Shown here one piece after another: positions 35,905 through 45,263 of a stretch of 64,000 nucleotides of DNA (position 1 is the first letter of the stretch; the number at the start of each line of letters is the position of its first letter). The translations under genes and the position numbers were made by a program. The stretch spans positions 113,274 through 177,273 of the forward strand of contig NZ_JACXXN010000014.1 in the NCBI RefSeq assembly GCF_014904695.1. Reading direction: 5' to 3'. The stretch is from Nostoc sp. MG11 (GTDB lineage: Bacteria > Cyanobacteriota > Cyanobacteriia > Cyanobacteriales > Nostocaceae). The notes under the pieces are model-generated. The model did not search any database, was not told where the DNA came from, and was given only the letters and a program-made list of their open reading frames with translations.

Positions 35905-37491
35905 ATGGATGCTAGGGCACTTTGGCAACGATACCAAAATTGGTTATATTTCCACGAGGGATTGGGACTGTATCTAGATGTAAGTCGGATGCGGTTCGAT
36001 GATACCTTTGTGGAGTCGTTGCGGCCGAAGTTTGACAAGGCGTTTGCGGATATGGCGGAACTTGAGAAGGGTGCGATCGCAAATCCCGACGAGAACCGCA
36101 TGGTTGGACATTATTGGCTGCGAAACCTTGATTTAGCGCCAACTCCAGAGCTTACACAAGAAATTGTCCAAACCCTAGAACAAATCGAAGCCTTTGCTGA
36201 AAAAGTCCAAACAGGTGCTATTCATCCTCCTAGGGCAAGCCGTTTCACCGATATTATTTCTATTGGCATTGGTGGTTCCGCTCTTGGGCCCCAATTCGTC
36301 GCTGAAGCCCTTGCCCCTGATTTCCCGCCCCTGAAAATTCACTTTATCGACAATGCTGATCCCGCAGGTATTGATCGCGTTCTGACTCATTTGCGAAATA
36401 ACCTCTCCAGCACCTTGGTATTGGTGATTTCCAAATCTGGAGGAACACCGGAACCCCGTATCGGCATGATTGAAGTTAAAAAAGCCTACGCGGGGCAAAA
36501 TTTGGACTTTTCTCACTATGCGATAGCTATTACCAGCGTTGATAGCAACCTAGATAAGATAGCCAAATCTGAAGGTTGGCTAGCCAGATTTCCCATGTAT
36601 GACTGGGTAGGAGGACGCACTTCAGAAATGTCTGCTGTGGGGTTAGTACCAGCGGCATTACAGGGAATTGATGTTCGTGCCATGCTAGATGGCGCAAAAG
36701 AAATGGATGATGCTACCCGCATCCCAGATGTGAAAAAGAACCCAGCGGCCTTATTAGCCTTGTCTTGGTACTTTGCCGGCAATGGACGGGGTGAAAAAGA
36801 TATGGTTGTCCTACCTTACAAGGACAGCTTATTTTTATTCAGTCGCTATTTGCAACAGCTGGTGATGGAATCCTTGGGTAAGGAAAAAGACTTAGACGGC
36901 AACGTAGTCCATCAAGGCATCGCCGTTTATGGTAACAAAGGCTCAACAGACCAACACGCTTACGTGCAGCAGTTGCGTGAAGGTGTGGCGAATTTCTTTG
37001 CTACCTTTGTTGAAGTTTTAGAAGATCATAAAGGCCCATCCCCTGAAATAGATCCGGGAGTCACTTCAGGCGATTATCTTTCCGGTTTTCTTCAAGGAAC
37101 CAGACAAGCACTTTTTGAAAATCACCGTGATTCAATCACAGTCACCATTCCCCAAGTTAACCCCCGAACTGTAGGGGCATTAATTGCCTTGTATGAGCGT
37201 GCTGTTGGTTTGTATGCTAGCTTAGTCAACGTCAACGCCTACCATCAACCAGGGGTAGAAGCTGGCAAAAAAGCTGCCGCTGTTATTCTCGACTTGCAAA
37301 CACGAGTGGTGACAGTACTACAAAAAGAAAAAACTGCTCTTTCCATTACCGACCTGGCCGACAAAGCTGGCGCATCTGACCAAATTGAGGCAATTTATAA
37401 GATTTTGCGTCATCTGCACGCCAATCAGCGGGGTGTGGTTTTGCAAGGCGATTTGGGACAACCCAGTAGTTTGACTGTTTCTGCTAGCTAA
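35905..37491 (+). CDS. pgi: Glucose-6-phosphate isomerase
   Basis: A 528-residue phosphoglucose isomerase that interconverts glucose-6- and fructose-6-phosphate, linking glycogen, the oxidative pentose path and glycolysis. The motifs [43 protein letters not shown] and [15 protein letters not shown] match the family's two signatures. Length and ATG start are normal for cyanobacterial Pgi. The gene is monocistronic and ends in a strong terminator at 37555-37603. Confidence 0.97.
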   Translation: MDARALWQRYQNWLYFHEGLGLYLDVSRMRFDDTFVESLRPKFDKAFADMAELEKGAIANPDENRMVGHYWLRNLDLAPTPELTQEIVQTLEQIEAFAEKVQTGAIHPPRASRFTDIISIGIGGSALGPQFVAEALAPDFPPLKIHFIDNADPAGIDRVLTHLRNNLSSTLVLVISKSGGTPEPRIGMIEVKKAYAGQNLDFSHYAIAITSVDSNLDKIAKSEGWLARFPMYDWVGGRTSEMSAVGLVPAALQGIDVRAMLDGAKEMDDATRIPDVKKNPAALLALSWYFAGNGRGEKDMVVLPYKDSLFLFSRYLQQLVMESLGKEKDLDGNVVHQGIAVYGNKGSTDQHAYVQQLREGVANFFATFVEVLEDHKGPSPEIDPGVTSGDYLSGFLQGTRQALFENHRDSITVTIPQVNPRTVGALIALYERAVGLYASLVNVNAYHQPGVEAGKKAAAVILDLQTRVVTVLQKEKTALSITDLADKAGASDQIEAIYKILRHLHANQRGVVLQGDLGQPSSLTVSAS

Positions 37492-37554
37492 TAAGCATAA
37501 GTTTTACATCACAGTTGAATTTCAGTATTGTTGCTAATGCAACGATTTTGTATG

Positions 37555-37603
37555 GTTAAGCATCCTTATTTGAAGTGCGAACTTCGGTACTAGGATGCTT
37601 AAC
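37555..37603. terminator. Bidirectional terminator between pgi and 37599 gene
   Basis: gttaagcatcct (37555-37566) pairs perfectly with aggatgcttaac (37592-37603), with a 25-base loop that holds its own gaagt/acttc stem. T-rich sequence follows on the plus strand (tgttttta). The right arm covers the stop codon of the convergent gene, so it probably ends both transcripts. Confidence 0.75.
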
Positions 37604-38759
37604 TGTTTTTATCTTTCGCCAAAGTTAATTTCTCAACTAATTCAGCCTTGAGTTTCTGAAAGTAATTAGCAGCATCTCTCAGACCTGAAGCTTTAGCATA
37701 GCGAATCAAAGGTTCTATTAACCAAGCTTCTGTGGGAGTCATTTGGGGTTTTAGTGTGCCGAGGCGCAAATTCAAGTCCAGCCATTGCAAACTAGAAGGA
37801 ATATGGTCAGCGTGTTCTTGACAGGTTTCAATAACTTGGGTAAAAATTACCTCAAAATCTTCTTGCAAATCATAGACTTTTACCATTTGCCCAACCCGAA
37901 ATACTTGATAGACTAATTCACGCATTCGGATTTCATGAGAAGATTCTAGAATGTCTTTGACTGTTAAGACTTTAAAATTGCCTCCCGAATCAATCGCCCA
38001 AATTTGTCCCAGCAAATTACAGACGAGATTTACTAATGCCTTATCAAATTCCAGGCGAGTAGCGGAACTGGTGGGAGCCTCTTCAAACCAGCCTCCTCTT
38101 GCAACCAAAATCTGACAGCAGCGTTCCCTAGTGTTAGCATCTCCCCCAGCAATTTGAGTTCGTCCTTTTGACCCTGGTCGATAAATGGTTTCAGACCCGC
38201 TTCCTTCGCGTAGTCCAGTTTGGATTGTTATCCCACGCAGGAATCGACAGACTATTTGAGGCATTGTAGAAGGCCAAAGGTCTGGTAAACGACCAAAAAG
38301 TGTGGCTTCTTCGATTTTTTCAATGAAAATTTGTCGGAACCGCTGAAAATAGATGCCATTAGAACAGAAGACAAACAAGGGAAATGATGTGACTGGCTGC
38401 AATAGCTTTTCTTGTTCTTCAATCAGCACTAATAATTCTACAAGGGTGGTAATTACGTTTAAGAGTTGGTCAGGATTGGGACAGACAAGAACTACTTCTG
38501 GTAAAAAACCAGACCGATAGCAAGTGAGTAGGTCGGGTTTGAGGATTGAATCTGTGGGGATAGATTGGATTCCTTGAGGTGTGGCGATCGCAATTTTACC
38601 ACTCTGTCTCAAGGAGGAAGCACTAACAGACCCTCGTCGTTCTATAAAATAAACGTAATCATCTATCTGCGTTAGCTGTTTTGTTAAATGATAGAAAAAA
38701 CCGACTCCTAACGCTCCAGTTGGTAAGATTCCTATACTGTTTGAAATTAAGGAACTCAT
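37599..38759 (-). CDS. Rossmann-like oxidoreductase of unknown role (ketopantoate reductase-like)
   Basis: A 386-residue protein. The N-terminus GILPTGALGVGFFYHL resembles the dinucleotide-binding turn of ketopantoate reductase/PanE-like proteins, followed by VYFIERRGSVSASSLRQSGKIAIATP. The C-terminal half is helical (ARGGWFEEAPTSSATRLEFDKALVNLVCNLLGQI). I cannot name a reaction. It is separated by 3 bases from an ACT-domain gene upstream, so the two are probably translated together and may share an amino-acid-linked task. Confidence 0.6.
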   Translation of the reverse strand: MSSLISNSIGILPTGALGVGFFYHLTKQLTQIDDYVYFIERRGSVSASSLRQSGKIAIATPQGIQSIPTDSILKPDLLTCYRSGFLPEVVLVCPNPDQLLNVITTLVELLVLIEEQEKLLQPVTSFPLFVFCSNGIYFQRFRQIFIEKIEEATLFGRLPDLWPSTMPQIVCRFLRGITIQTGLREGSGSETIYRPGSKGRTQIAGGDANTRERCCQILVARGGWFEEAPTSSATRLEFDKALVNLVCNLLGQIWAIDSGGNFKVLTVKDILESSHEIRMRELVYQVFRVGQMVKVYDLQEDFEVIFTQVIETCQEHADHIPSSLQWLDLNLRLGTLKPQMTPTEAWLIEPLIRYAKASGLRDAANYFQKLKAELVEKLTLAKDKNS

Positions 38760-38762
38760 ACC

Positions 38763-39173
38763 TCAATTCTCTGTGAGTTCGGCAAGCACTTGACAAGCCT
38801 TACCTAAATCGGAAACTTTGACCATTAGGCGCATATTTTCACCAGGCTGGACATTACTTCCGTAGATGTATTCAATATTAATTTTGGCAGCCGCCAGAGC
38901 ATGACTCAACAGAGCTAGTTGACCGGGATTATCTGTTAATTCAATGGCTAAAACATCTGCTTCAATCACGTAGAATCCCTCTTTCACCAAAAGGGTTTTA
39001 CAGTTAGTAGGATCGCTAGCCACCAAACGAATAACACCCTGGTCTATGCTGTCGAGTAGGGAAATTGCCTCAATATTAATTCGCTCTTTGGCAATCGTAG
39101 TGCTGACGGCAGCTAGGCGACCGGGGTAGTTTTCCAGTGCTACTGTCAGTTGACGTTGGATTTTAAAGTGCAT
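38763..39173 (-). CDS. Tandem ACT-domain protein
   Basis: A 136-residue protein of two ACT domains: residues 5-60 (RQLTVALENYPGRLAAVSTTIAKERINIEAISLLD) and 65-135 (IELTDNPGQLALLSHALAAAKINIEYIYG). Such stand-alone ACT proteins bind amino acids and act as regulatory subunits. It is the first gene of a two-gene unit with the Rossmann-like protein. Confidence 0.8.
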   Translation of the reverse strand: MHFKIQRQLTVALENYPGRLAAVSTTIAKERINIEAISLLDSIDQGVIRLVASDPTNCKTLLVKEGFYVIEADVLAIELTDNPGQLALLSHALAAAKINIEYIYGSNVQPGENMRLMVKVSDLGKACQVLAELTEN

Positions 39174-39306
39174 ACATAAAAGAAGGCTTTGACCTATGGT
39201 CTTGTTTAATTATCTCACTTTGCTGTCATCTTAGTTAGAGACAGCGATCGCTTTTACCTTCCCGTAAAATAAAGCTAAGGCAGCATTAACAGATAGGTCA
39301 ATTATT

Positions 39307-39625
39307 ATGTCTGAATCAACCGCAAAACAACCCGCACGTCGAGGTCGAATTTTCCCTGAACGCACTTTACCACCAGAAGAACTTGCTAGACTCAAAGGCT
39401 GAAGATGATGTATTTTATCGGCGTTGTCGGGCAATTTTTGAGCGTGTGCGTCCCGATTTGATCAAAGAACACTATGGCTGGTATATTGCTGTGGAGCCGG
39501 ATAGTGGTGATTATTTGATTGATGTTGATAAAATGCAAGCTCATAAAAAAGCACTAGAGAAGTACTCAGATATTAGACATTGTGTATTCTGCTTGAATGA
39601 GACGGGAACGACTGGCACAATATGA
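39307..39625 (+). pseudogene. Small conserved cyanobacterial gene broken by a 1-base frameshift
   Basis: An ATG frame from 39307 encodes a 31-residue peptide (MSESTAKQPARRGRIFPERT to ELARLKG) and stops at 39402. The next frame encodes the matching continuation AEDDVFYRRCRAIFERVRPD to CLNETGTTGTI and stops at 39625. Removing one G at 39397-39398 (aaaggctga to aaagctga) joins them into a single protein of about 105 residues, the usual form (LK|AEDD) of a small cyanobacterial family of unknown function. So either a true frameshift mutation or a sequencing error; programmed slippage is less likely. Confidence 0.75.
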
Positions 39626-39661
39626 TTCTGGGTAACTTTGGGGATAATGGGCAATATTGTA

Positions 39662-41101
39662 CTATTTTAAATTGATAGGTAAGTCGCGTAGAAAGTAAAA
39701 GCGATCGCTCTTTTTATCTCGTCCTAAGTAGCCTGTTAAGGGTGAAGAAAGCTCAATCATAATTTCGTACAGTTCTTTAGGTGTCAATGACTGTGGTGGA
39801 TTGTCGTAAATGTATGCTATGTGAAGGGAATCAACTCCGACATTTCGATCATCTGTTTTTTCTAGATGCTTTTTGACAAGCTGGATAATGTGCGATCGCA
39901 ACTTAATTTCTCTCTCAGCTTTATCAATATATTCATCAATTTTATAGTCAATTTGCCCAGGTTCTAGATATTGCTGCAATTCGACTAAATTAATAGCACC
40001 TGGATATTTTGCTTTAAATTCAACGAGCTTTTGCAAGGTCATAGCTTTAATAATACTGATTTTAGATATTACAGCGGATTCTTGAAGTTGTTTAGTCGGT
40101 TGACCTGGGCCAATAATCAACCGAACTGCCATCATATAATTTTCCTTAAGATGCCTCTTGCCAATCCTATCTAATTCCTCTACAGCCCGGTCAGGAATGC
40201 TTTTACCAGCTTTACATTCGCAAACAAGAGGATAAGGTTGTGAGCAAAATAAGTCTAAGCCACCAGCACCACCTTTGTAGTCCTCTTCAACCTTAAATCC
40301 TAAAAAATTAAGGCTGCGGCGTGCGATGTTTTCAAAATCTGTACCAGCTTGGTAGTTGCTTTTTTTCTCGTCTAACTCTATGCTGCGATCGCCCAATTTT
40401 GCAATATTATTTATCCAGACTAAATCTGGATCGGGTTGCTTAATCAGTTTGTCACTACTCCAACCCAAAAAGACTTTGATATCGTGGTCTAATTGTTTAG
40501 CTGCTGCTTTGGTAAGCGATGCGATCGCACTCTGTAATTCTTCTAATTCAGGATGTAGCGGTGGCTGTAGTTTTTCTAATTGATGTTTGCGTTGGGCGAA
40601 GGTGCGATCGTTTAAAACTGGTAAGTTATCAGATACCCTAAGCGAATAAGGTAAACCTACAAACTGACTCTGAGAATTCACTAATATTTCTACTGGCTGA
40701 GACAACAAATAAACGTGTAAATGAGCAACAAATATGTGCTTCCGTTGCAGCAGGATTTGTTCTAATGCTTTTGTTGTCCAAACAGTTAATTCTGACAAAG
40801 CCTTTAAAGATTGAGAGCTATTTAGGATTTGGCACAATTCACACTTACCCCAAGCTTTAATCCAGACTGTTTCAGAACCTATTTGAGTAGAAACTTTTTG
40901 GGTATCTGTTAAGAGATATGACTTGTAGTATTGTTCATCGTGTAACAAGTTTATTGAGCTAATAGATGGATAGAGAGCAAACGAACGCCCTGGATGGATA
41001 AATGTCCGGGGTATGACTGCCATCATTCGACCCTGTAGCAAAGCTTCAACCTCTGGAGAAGGTAGACATAAAGCAGTGTCGAGCAAAATTAAATTGCTCA
41101 T
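39662..41101 (-). CDS. DUF1802-type protein with PD-(D/E)XK nuclease domain
   Basis: A 479-residue protein. The N-terminal ~170 residues (ALLQGRMMAVIPRTFIHPGRSFALYPSI; AWGKCELCQIL) look like the DUF1802 family of cyanobacteria. A restriction-endonuclease-like core follows: Glu257 in DFENIARRSLNFLGF, Asp283 in GGAGGLDLFC, and Glu295/Lys297 in VCECKAGK, the E-D-ExK pattern of PD-(D/E)XK nucleases. The final 80 residues are helical. The ATG overlaps the ATPase stop by four bases (ATGA), so they are co-translated. It is probably the effector of the three-gene operon; a DNA target is inferred, not shown. Confidence 0.75.
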   Translation of the reverse strand: MSNLILLDTALCLPSPEVEALLQGRMMAVIPRTFIHPGRSFALYPSISSINLLHDEQYYKSYLLTDTQKVSTQIGSETVWIKAWGKCELCQILNSSQSLKALSELTVWTTKALEQILLQRKHIFVAHLHVYLLSQPVEILVNSQSQFVGLPYSLRVSDNLPVLNDRTFAQRKHQLEKLQPPLHPELEELQSAIASLTKAAAKQLDHDIKVFLGWSSDKLIKQPDPDLVWINNIAKLGDRSIELDEKKSNYQAGTDFENIARRSLNFLGFKVEEDYKGGAGGLDLFCSQPYPLVCECKAGKSIPDRAVEELDRIGKRHLKENYMMAVRLIIGPGQPTKQLQESAVISKISIIKAMTLQKLVEFKAKYPGAINLVELQQYLEPGQIDYKIDEYIDKAEREIKLRSHIIQLVKKHLEKTDDRNVGVDSLHIAYIYDNPPQSLTPKELYEIMIELSSPLTGYLGRDKKSDRFYFLRDLPINLK

Positions 41102-43008
41102 AAACCGAGTTTAATAAGTAAATTATCGAGCATAGCATCTACTTCTTTAGTTACATTTTGATGATTTGGTATAGACTGAGTTTCAGCAATACATTCTTCG
41201 TCAATTAAGCCGCTGGGAATCTGACCAGATGGATCGCTTAAAATTTCACGTATTAAATAATTATCAATTGCAATTTTTTTATGATCAATAAACTGATAAA
41301 TTTCTCCTTCAGTTACTTCATAGTCTTTATAAGCTTGTTTAACAAACAGGATAGCTAAAAGAGGCTTAATATCCTCAACATTAAGCTTTACAAATTCTCC
41401 TCCTAACTCTTTAGACAAGAGTTTATCCAAATACTCTCTTCCTTTAGTATTAGGTTTTACCTCTTTGGCACGAACTAAACACCCACGAGTCATATCAAAC
41501 ATTTTATAATCGATTAATCTTTTCAAAGCAGCACTTACAAATTTAGTGGTAGATTCCTGCACAACTGCAACTACTATTTTGACAACTCTTCCCTCTTCCT
41601 GACCAATAATTCTAAAGTTGAGGTAGCCTTTGTCTACACTTTTGACTATAACTTCCTTAACCTCATCCAGTTTTACTCTTTCTACAGTTTTACCTTTAAG
41701 TGTTAGTAAACAAAGACGTATAGCATTAGCTATAATATTACTATCTTCAAAGTAATTTTCTATTGTGTTATCAAGTGCTGCAAGTTCTTTATTGAAGGCT
41801 GTTTCAACTTTATGTAGTGGATCTGGTGGCTGTGGTGGATCACCGGGCAAATTCCAGTTATCTGCACACCACTGTAGAACTCTTCTAACTATTGGTTTTT
41901 CTTTACCAAGTTCTCTCAATCCACCTTCGTCAAAAGGATATATAGGATGAGGTGGAGTTAAATTCTTTATGTCATAAAACTCTTTCAACCAGTGGGAAAC
42001 AAGAGTAACTACATCATCACTGTTAAGATGTTTTAAATCAATTTTTCTTTCACTAATTCTGTCAATGACCGAATCTGCTTGTGGTACAACTTTAACTTGT
42101 TGCGCCCAAGTTTCATCGAACATAGCTAGAATTAAAACTCCGCGTTTAATTTTGCTATATATGTCTTTAGCAAAGAGAGCAACAACCTGCGCTCTTGTAA
42201 AACCTTGCTCATTACAATTGAGACTTTCTAACTCATCAAAGCAGGTAACTACTGTTCTGTAATCACCAATTAAGTCTAGAATTTGGCATATAGTCTGGAA
42301 TGCTTCGGCTTCTTTATCATCTTCACTAGGATTTGGTAATCCCATAACGTCAGCTTGTGACTGTGCTAAGTTTCTGCCGGCAAGCCAGTTAATTGCAAAT
42401 GAAACTTTATCTGAAGATAGTGTCCATAGGATAGCCTGAATCAAATAAGGATTTTCAATGTTTGGCTTGAGTTTAAGGACTTTGGCAGTCAAGGCATCAA
42501 CTATCTTAGGATGTTGAGCTAAAACCCCAGGAAATCGTTTGATTAAATCTTGAGGGGTATAGCTTGACTTGTATACCTCGTTAACTAAAGTAGTTGCCAT
42601 CTCTTGCCATTGCATTACACCTTGATTACCAGTCTGTTTTAAGCTAGATGTTAAAGTGTTTAGAAATTTAGAATGTATTTTGTTTAAGTCACCATAGTCA
42701 ACCTCACTCATATAGACAAAAAAACTATCACCTTCATACTGAAGACGGCAACGAATTCGACTCATCAAGTGACTTTTTCCTAGTCCTTTCTCAGCTTTGA
42801 TAGTTATACCAATAACTGAACGTTTCCCTGCGCGGATTTGCTCTATTGCCTGAAAAATAGCATTTGATGCATGAGCATTTATAGAAGGAACATCGGGAAA
42901 ACTTTGATTCCAGATATCATGACTTCTAACTACTAATGACCTGTCAAATGGGTTATGACTTGTAATAGCTTTGTTGAGATCTGAAGATGAAGATAAAGAA
43001 CTAATCAT
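41098..43008 (-). CDS. P-loop ATPase of the wHTH-ATPase-nuclease operon
   Basis: A 636-residue STAND/AAA-like ATPase. Walker A is KAEKGLGKSH (around residues 71-80) and Walker B is VVTCFDELESLN (253-264). A Lys-rich C-terminal region contains winged-helix-like segments (KPNTKGREYLDKLLSKELGG; VTEGEIYQFIDHKKIAID). I chose ATG 43008 (MISSLSSSSDLNK); the frame runs upstream to 43041, but those residues (MFLIIFSRCTI) do not fit. It is coupled to the nuclease gene and lies 63 bases downstream of the winged-helix gene. Likely the energy and sensing component of a defence-like system. Confidence 0.75.
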   Translation of the reverse strand: MISSLSSSSDLNKAITSHNPFDRSLVVRSHDIWNQSFPDVPSINAHASNAIFQAIEQIRAGKRSVIGITIKAEKGLGKSHLMSRIRCRLQYEGDSFFVYMSEVDYGDLNKIHSKFLNTLTSSLKQTGNQGVMQWQEMATTLVNEVYKSSYTPQDLIKRFPGVLAQHPKIVDALTAKVLKLKPNIENPYLIQAILWTLSSDKVSFAINWLAGRNLAQSQADVMGLPNPSEDDKEAEAFQTICQILDLIGDYRTVVTCFDELESLNCNEQGFTRAQVVALFAKDIYSKIKRGVLILAMFDETWAQQVKVVPQADSVIDRISERKIDLKHLNSDDVVTLVSHWLKEFYDIKNLTPPHPIYPFDEGGLRELGKEKPIVRRVLQWCADNWNLPGDPPQPPDPLHKVETAFNKELAALDNTIENYFEDSNIIANAIRLCLLTLKGKTVERVKLDEVKEVIVKSVDKGYLNFRIIGQEEGRVVKIVVAVVQESTTKFVSAALKRLIDYKMFDMTRGCLVRAKEVKPNTKGREYLDKLLSKELGGEFVKLNVEDIKPLLAILFVKQAYKDYEVTEGEIYQFIDHKKIAIDNYLIREILSDPSGQIPSGLIDEECIAETQSIPNHQNVTKEVDAMLDNLLIKLGL

Positions 43009-43071
43009 GATTGTGCATCTACTGAAAATAATGAGGAACAAAGTAAAGTGGAAAAAACTGAGTAACTTAGT

Positions 43072-43755
43072 TTATGAATTGAGGCGTTTAGCATAACAGC
43101 GTAATCCACTAACTTTAGTAGTAATGGAATCTTCAATCTTGTCTGGAGCACTATCTTCTATGCTTCCACCTTGAAGTTGCAAAATGTCCTTCTCCTGAAT
43201 TTCTAACAGCCATGTGTTAAACTCTTCACGGCTAACCCGATCGCCTATTTCTCTCCTGATACGATAAATTGGCACTAGGTTATCTAAGTTGTAGTTTTGG
43301 TTCAACTTATCGTAAACTTCCAGCGCCACTGATTTAAACTCGTCGTAAGATGCGATCGCCCCACCTTTAACCCCATTAACTGGGACATCTGCACTAGTTA
43401 CCGCAACATCTATCTGACTAATCCACTTCACCAATGCATTCGCTGCCCGAGTTCCGACAATCGTTCCTTCAAACTTAAAATCACCACTTCTCAAACCTTC
43501 ACTTAATACTTCTAAACCCTTGGGAGATGTCAGAGAGTATCCTTTTTTGGTGATTGCGATCGCCCCCTGTTCCTGTAATTCCTCGAGTATACTTTGATAA
43601 TCTGCTACCTTCTTGGTCTTGGATACAATGCGTTTGGTGAGTTGACCTTTCATTACTTCCTGCTGCGTTCCTCCCAAATCCCATAAAGCCAAAAGCAGAC
43701 GAGTTCTAGTTTGGGCTGCGTTTTTTGATGCCATATTGAGTGTATTTTTTGACAT
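43072..43755 (-). CDS. Winged-helix-like protein, first gene of the ATPase operon
   Basis: A 227-residue protein of unknown function. The N-terminal 95 residues resemble a winged helix-turn-helix (RTRLLLALWDLGGTQQEV, ILEELQEQGAIAITKKGYSL, the wing). The C-terminal half has helical segments (YDEFKSVALEVYDKLNQNYNLDNLVPIYRIRREIGDRVSREEF), again helix-turn-helix like. I have seen similar small partners in phage-defence operons, but not a named family. It sits at the 5' end, so it may recognise DNA or control expression. Confidence 0.6.
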   Translation of the reverse strand: MSKNTLNMASKNAAQTRTRLLLALWDLGGTQQEVMKGQLTKRIVSKTKKVADYQSILEELQEQGAIAITKKGYSLTSPKGLEVLSEGLRSGDFKFEGTIVGTRAANALVKWISQIDVAVTSADVPVNGVKGGAIASYDEFKSVALEVYDKLNQNYNLDNLVPIYRIRREIGDRVSREEFNTWLLEIQEKDILQLQGGSIEDSAPDKIEDSITTKVSGLRCYAKRLNS

Positions 43756-44227
43756 AAATAGTCATATTGACTGTTTCTTTTTAAGATATTTAGCTTTAAA
43801 AAATAACCGCAAAATTGCTGAATGTTGGTACGTTTCTCCTAACATTTCTTCATAAAAAACAGAGGACACTGTAAATTTAGTGTCTTTTATGTAAACAAAA
43901 TTAAACAAATTAGTGAGAGTCTATTTCAATTCCATAGCATTCCAAGTGTCAGACAAGAAACGGGCATAAAATTTATGCAAACTGTCAATTACTCAAGAGT
44001 ATTGTTACTTAATTAGTAAATATGTTTCTTTGGGAGGAAAACAGTTTATCTCAAAGGCAGGATGGAAAACTTAAAAAATTCGCTCATCATGACACTGAAA
44101 CCAAAAAGCTGTGTTGTTGTCAATTAAGCAGTGTATGTTCTTTTAGTTCCAGCCAAAATAGCAGTGATTCCAACTCTGTATTTGCAACAGCAAGGCTTTT
44201 AGAAAACACAGGTGATGACGAAATACG
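43756..44227. other. Divergent AT-rich region, promoter of the defence-like operon
   Basis: 472 bases between the winged-helix gene (minus) and the lipoprotein gene (plus). It has a hairpin gacact/agtgtc around 43866-43885 and is AT-rich. A 69-codon frame at 44022-44231 overlaps the lipoprotein start by four bases, but its composition (SQRQDGKLKKF, many Ser and Cys) does not look like a conserved protein, so I do not call it. No other gene seen. Confidence 0.4.
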
Positions 44228-44725
44228 ATGAACACAATATTATATAGAGAACGTAAAATAGTTTCGCGTCTACTGGCAGTGCTGCTTTCGGCATTGCTAA
44301 CAGTGCCTTTGCTGAGTAGCTGCGGAGGAGGTTCCCGAACTGCTACGCCGCCGCCACCTGTTGACGACACCATTGGCAGAAATGTGAGTAATCGTGTTCC
44401 TGTAAACCAACCCGAAGCGAAAAAGGGCTTGTCTACAGGCCAGAAAGTGGCAATTTTGGCGGGAGCCGCAGGACTTTACTACCTCTACAACCAACATAAG
44501 AATTCTCAAGCAGAAGGAGCAGAGGGCAAATACTACCTTTCTAAGAACGGGCGTGTATACTACCGCGATGCTGAACACCGCGCTCATTGGGTAACTCCAC
44601 CACGAGAAGGCATTCGAGTTCCAGAATCCGAGGCACAAAAGTATCGGGACTTCCAAGGTTATAACGGGCGTTCCACAGGTCGCGATCTAAGTGGCATAAC
44701 TTCAAGCGCAGCGCCAGCACTTTAG
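44228..44725 (+). CDS. Lipoprotein of unknown function
   Basis: A 165-residue lipoprotein: basic start (MNTILYRERKIVSRLL), hydrophobic stretch and lipobox LLSSCGG (Cys at about residue 32). A Pro-rich linker (TPPPPVDD) and a short hydrophobic AGAAGLYYLYNQ segment follow, then a polar Tyr-rich tail (KYYLSKNGRVYYRDAEHRAHWV). It lies 95 bases before the repeat-protein gene, so the two may be co-expressed at the cell envelope. No family recognised. Confidence 0.7.
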   Translation: MNTILYRERKIVSRLLAVLLSALLTVPLLSSCGGGSRTATPPPPVDDTIGRNVSNRVPVNQPEAKKGLSTGQKVAILAGAAGLYYLYNQHKNSQAEGAEGKYYLSKNGRVYYRDAEHRAHWVTPPREGIRVPESEAQKYRDFQGYNGRSTGRDLSGITSSAAPAL

Positions 44726-44820
44726 ATAAGTAAAGCGTGTGTGTAAATGCAAAGCGACTTCCCAGAGGATAACGCCGATCGCGCACGTGGAACACATGAA
44801 ATTAAATCAGGTGATCAATC

Positions 44821-45150
44821 ATGGTAGATGACTTTTTGCGAAAGGCGAAGGATTTTCTCTTGGGGTCGAACGGCGATCAAGCTGAGCGAGATGCCGAATA
44901 TCGTGATCGCCAGGTACGTCCAGCTAGCGAAGACCCCTACGGTGATCCAGCAGACCAGGGAGCTTATGGTGACCTCACACCAGCCAGCGAAGACCCTTAC
45001 GGTGATCCAGCAGACCAGGGAGCTTATGGCGATATTCGCCCAGCCAGCGAAGACCCCTACGGCGACCCAGCAGACCAGGAGTATGGCAATGTTCGCCCCG
45101 CTAGCGAAGACCCCTACGGCGACCCGGCTGATCAGGATTACCGCCGTTAA
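44821..45150 (+). CDS. Tandem-repeat protein (PASEDPYGDPADQ repeats)
   Basis: A 109-residue acidic protein: a charged N-terminus (MVDDFLRKAKDFLLGSNGDQ) and then four copies of a 19-20 residue unit centred on PASEDPYGDPADQ. The DNA repeats start at 44920, 44980, 45040 and 45097, period 60, 60, 57 bases. No cysteine, no signal peptide. The repeats keep the minus strand open in the same region, which is an artefact. Function unknown; it may bind a partner through the DPYGDP motif. Confidence 0.75.
   Translation: MVDDFLRKAKDFLLGSNGDQAERDAEYRDRQVRPASEDPYGDPADQGAYGDLTPASEDPYGDPADQGAYGDIRPASEDPYGDPADQEYGNVRPASEDPYGDPADQDYRR
44920..45135 (+). repeat. Four 57-60 base tandem repeats inside a coding region
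   Basis: Each unit encodes PASEDPYGDPADQ plus a 6-7 residue spacer. Units begin at 44920, 44980, 45040 and 45097. Copies 1-3 share long identical stretches (gacccctacggtgatccagc type), so recombination between them could change repeat number. Confidence 0.85.
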
Positions 45151-45199
45151 CGCAGAACTAATATGGTTTTGATGGGGGATAAATTGTGGAATAGCAAAC

Positions 45200-45235
45200 A
45201 AGGCAGTAGAATTTGCAACTACTGCCTTTTGTTTT
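45200..45235. terminator. Bidirectional terminator between repeat-protein gene and mdh
   Basis: aaggcagtag (45200-45209) pairs with ctactgcctt (45219-45228), followed by ttgttttt on the plus strand. It is placed between the convergent ends at 45150 and 45264. Confidence 0.75.
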
Positions 45236-45263
45236 TGCTGAATGAATTGAGGTTGCCCAAAAT

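Noticed and set aside
44022..44231. 69-codon frame before the lipoprotein gene
   Set aside because: It overlaps the lipoprotein start by ATGA but has no family resemblance and a random, Ser/Cys-rich composition.
44920..45135. Repeats that could be taken for a CRISPR array
   Set aside because: The repeats are in frame, 60 bases apart with conserved spacers coding for protein; there are no unique spacers or cas genes.
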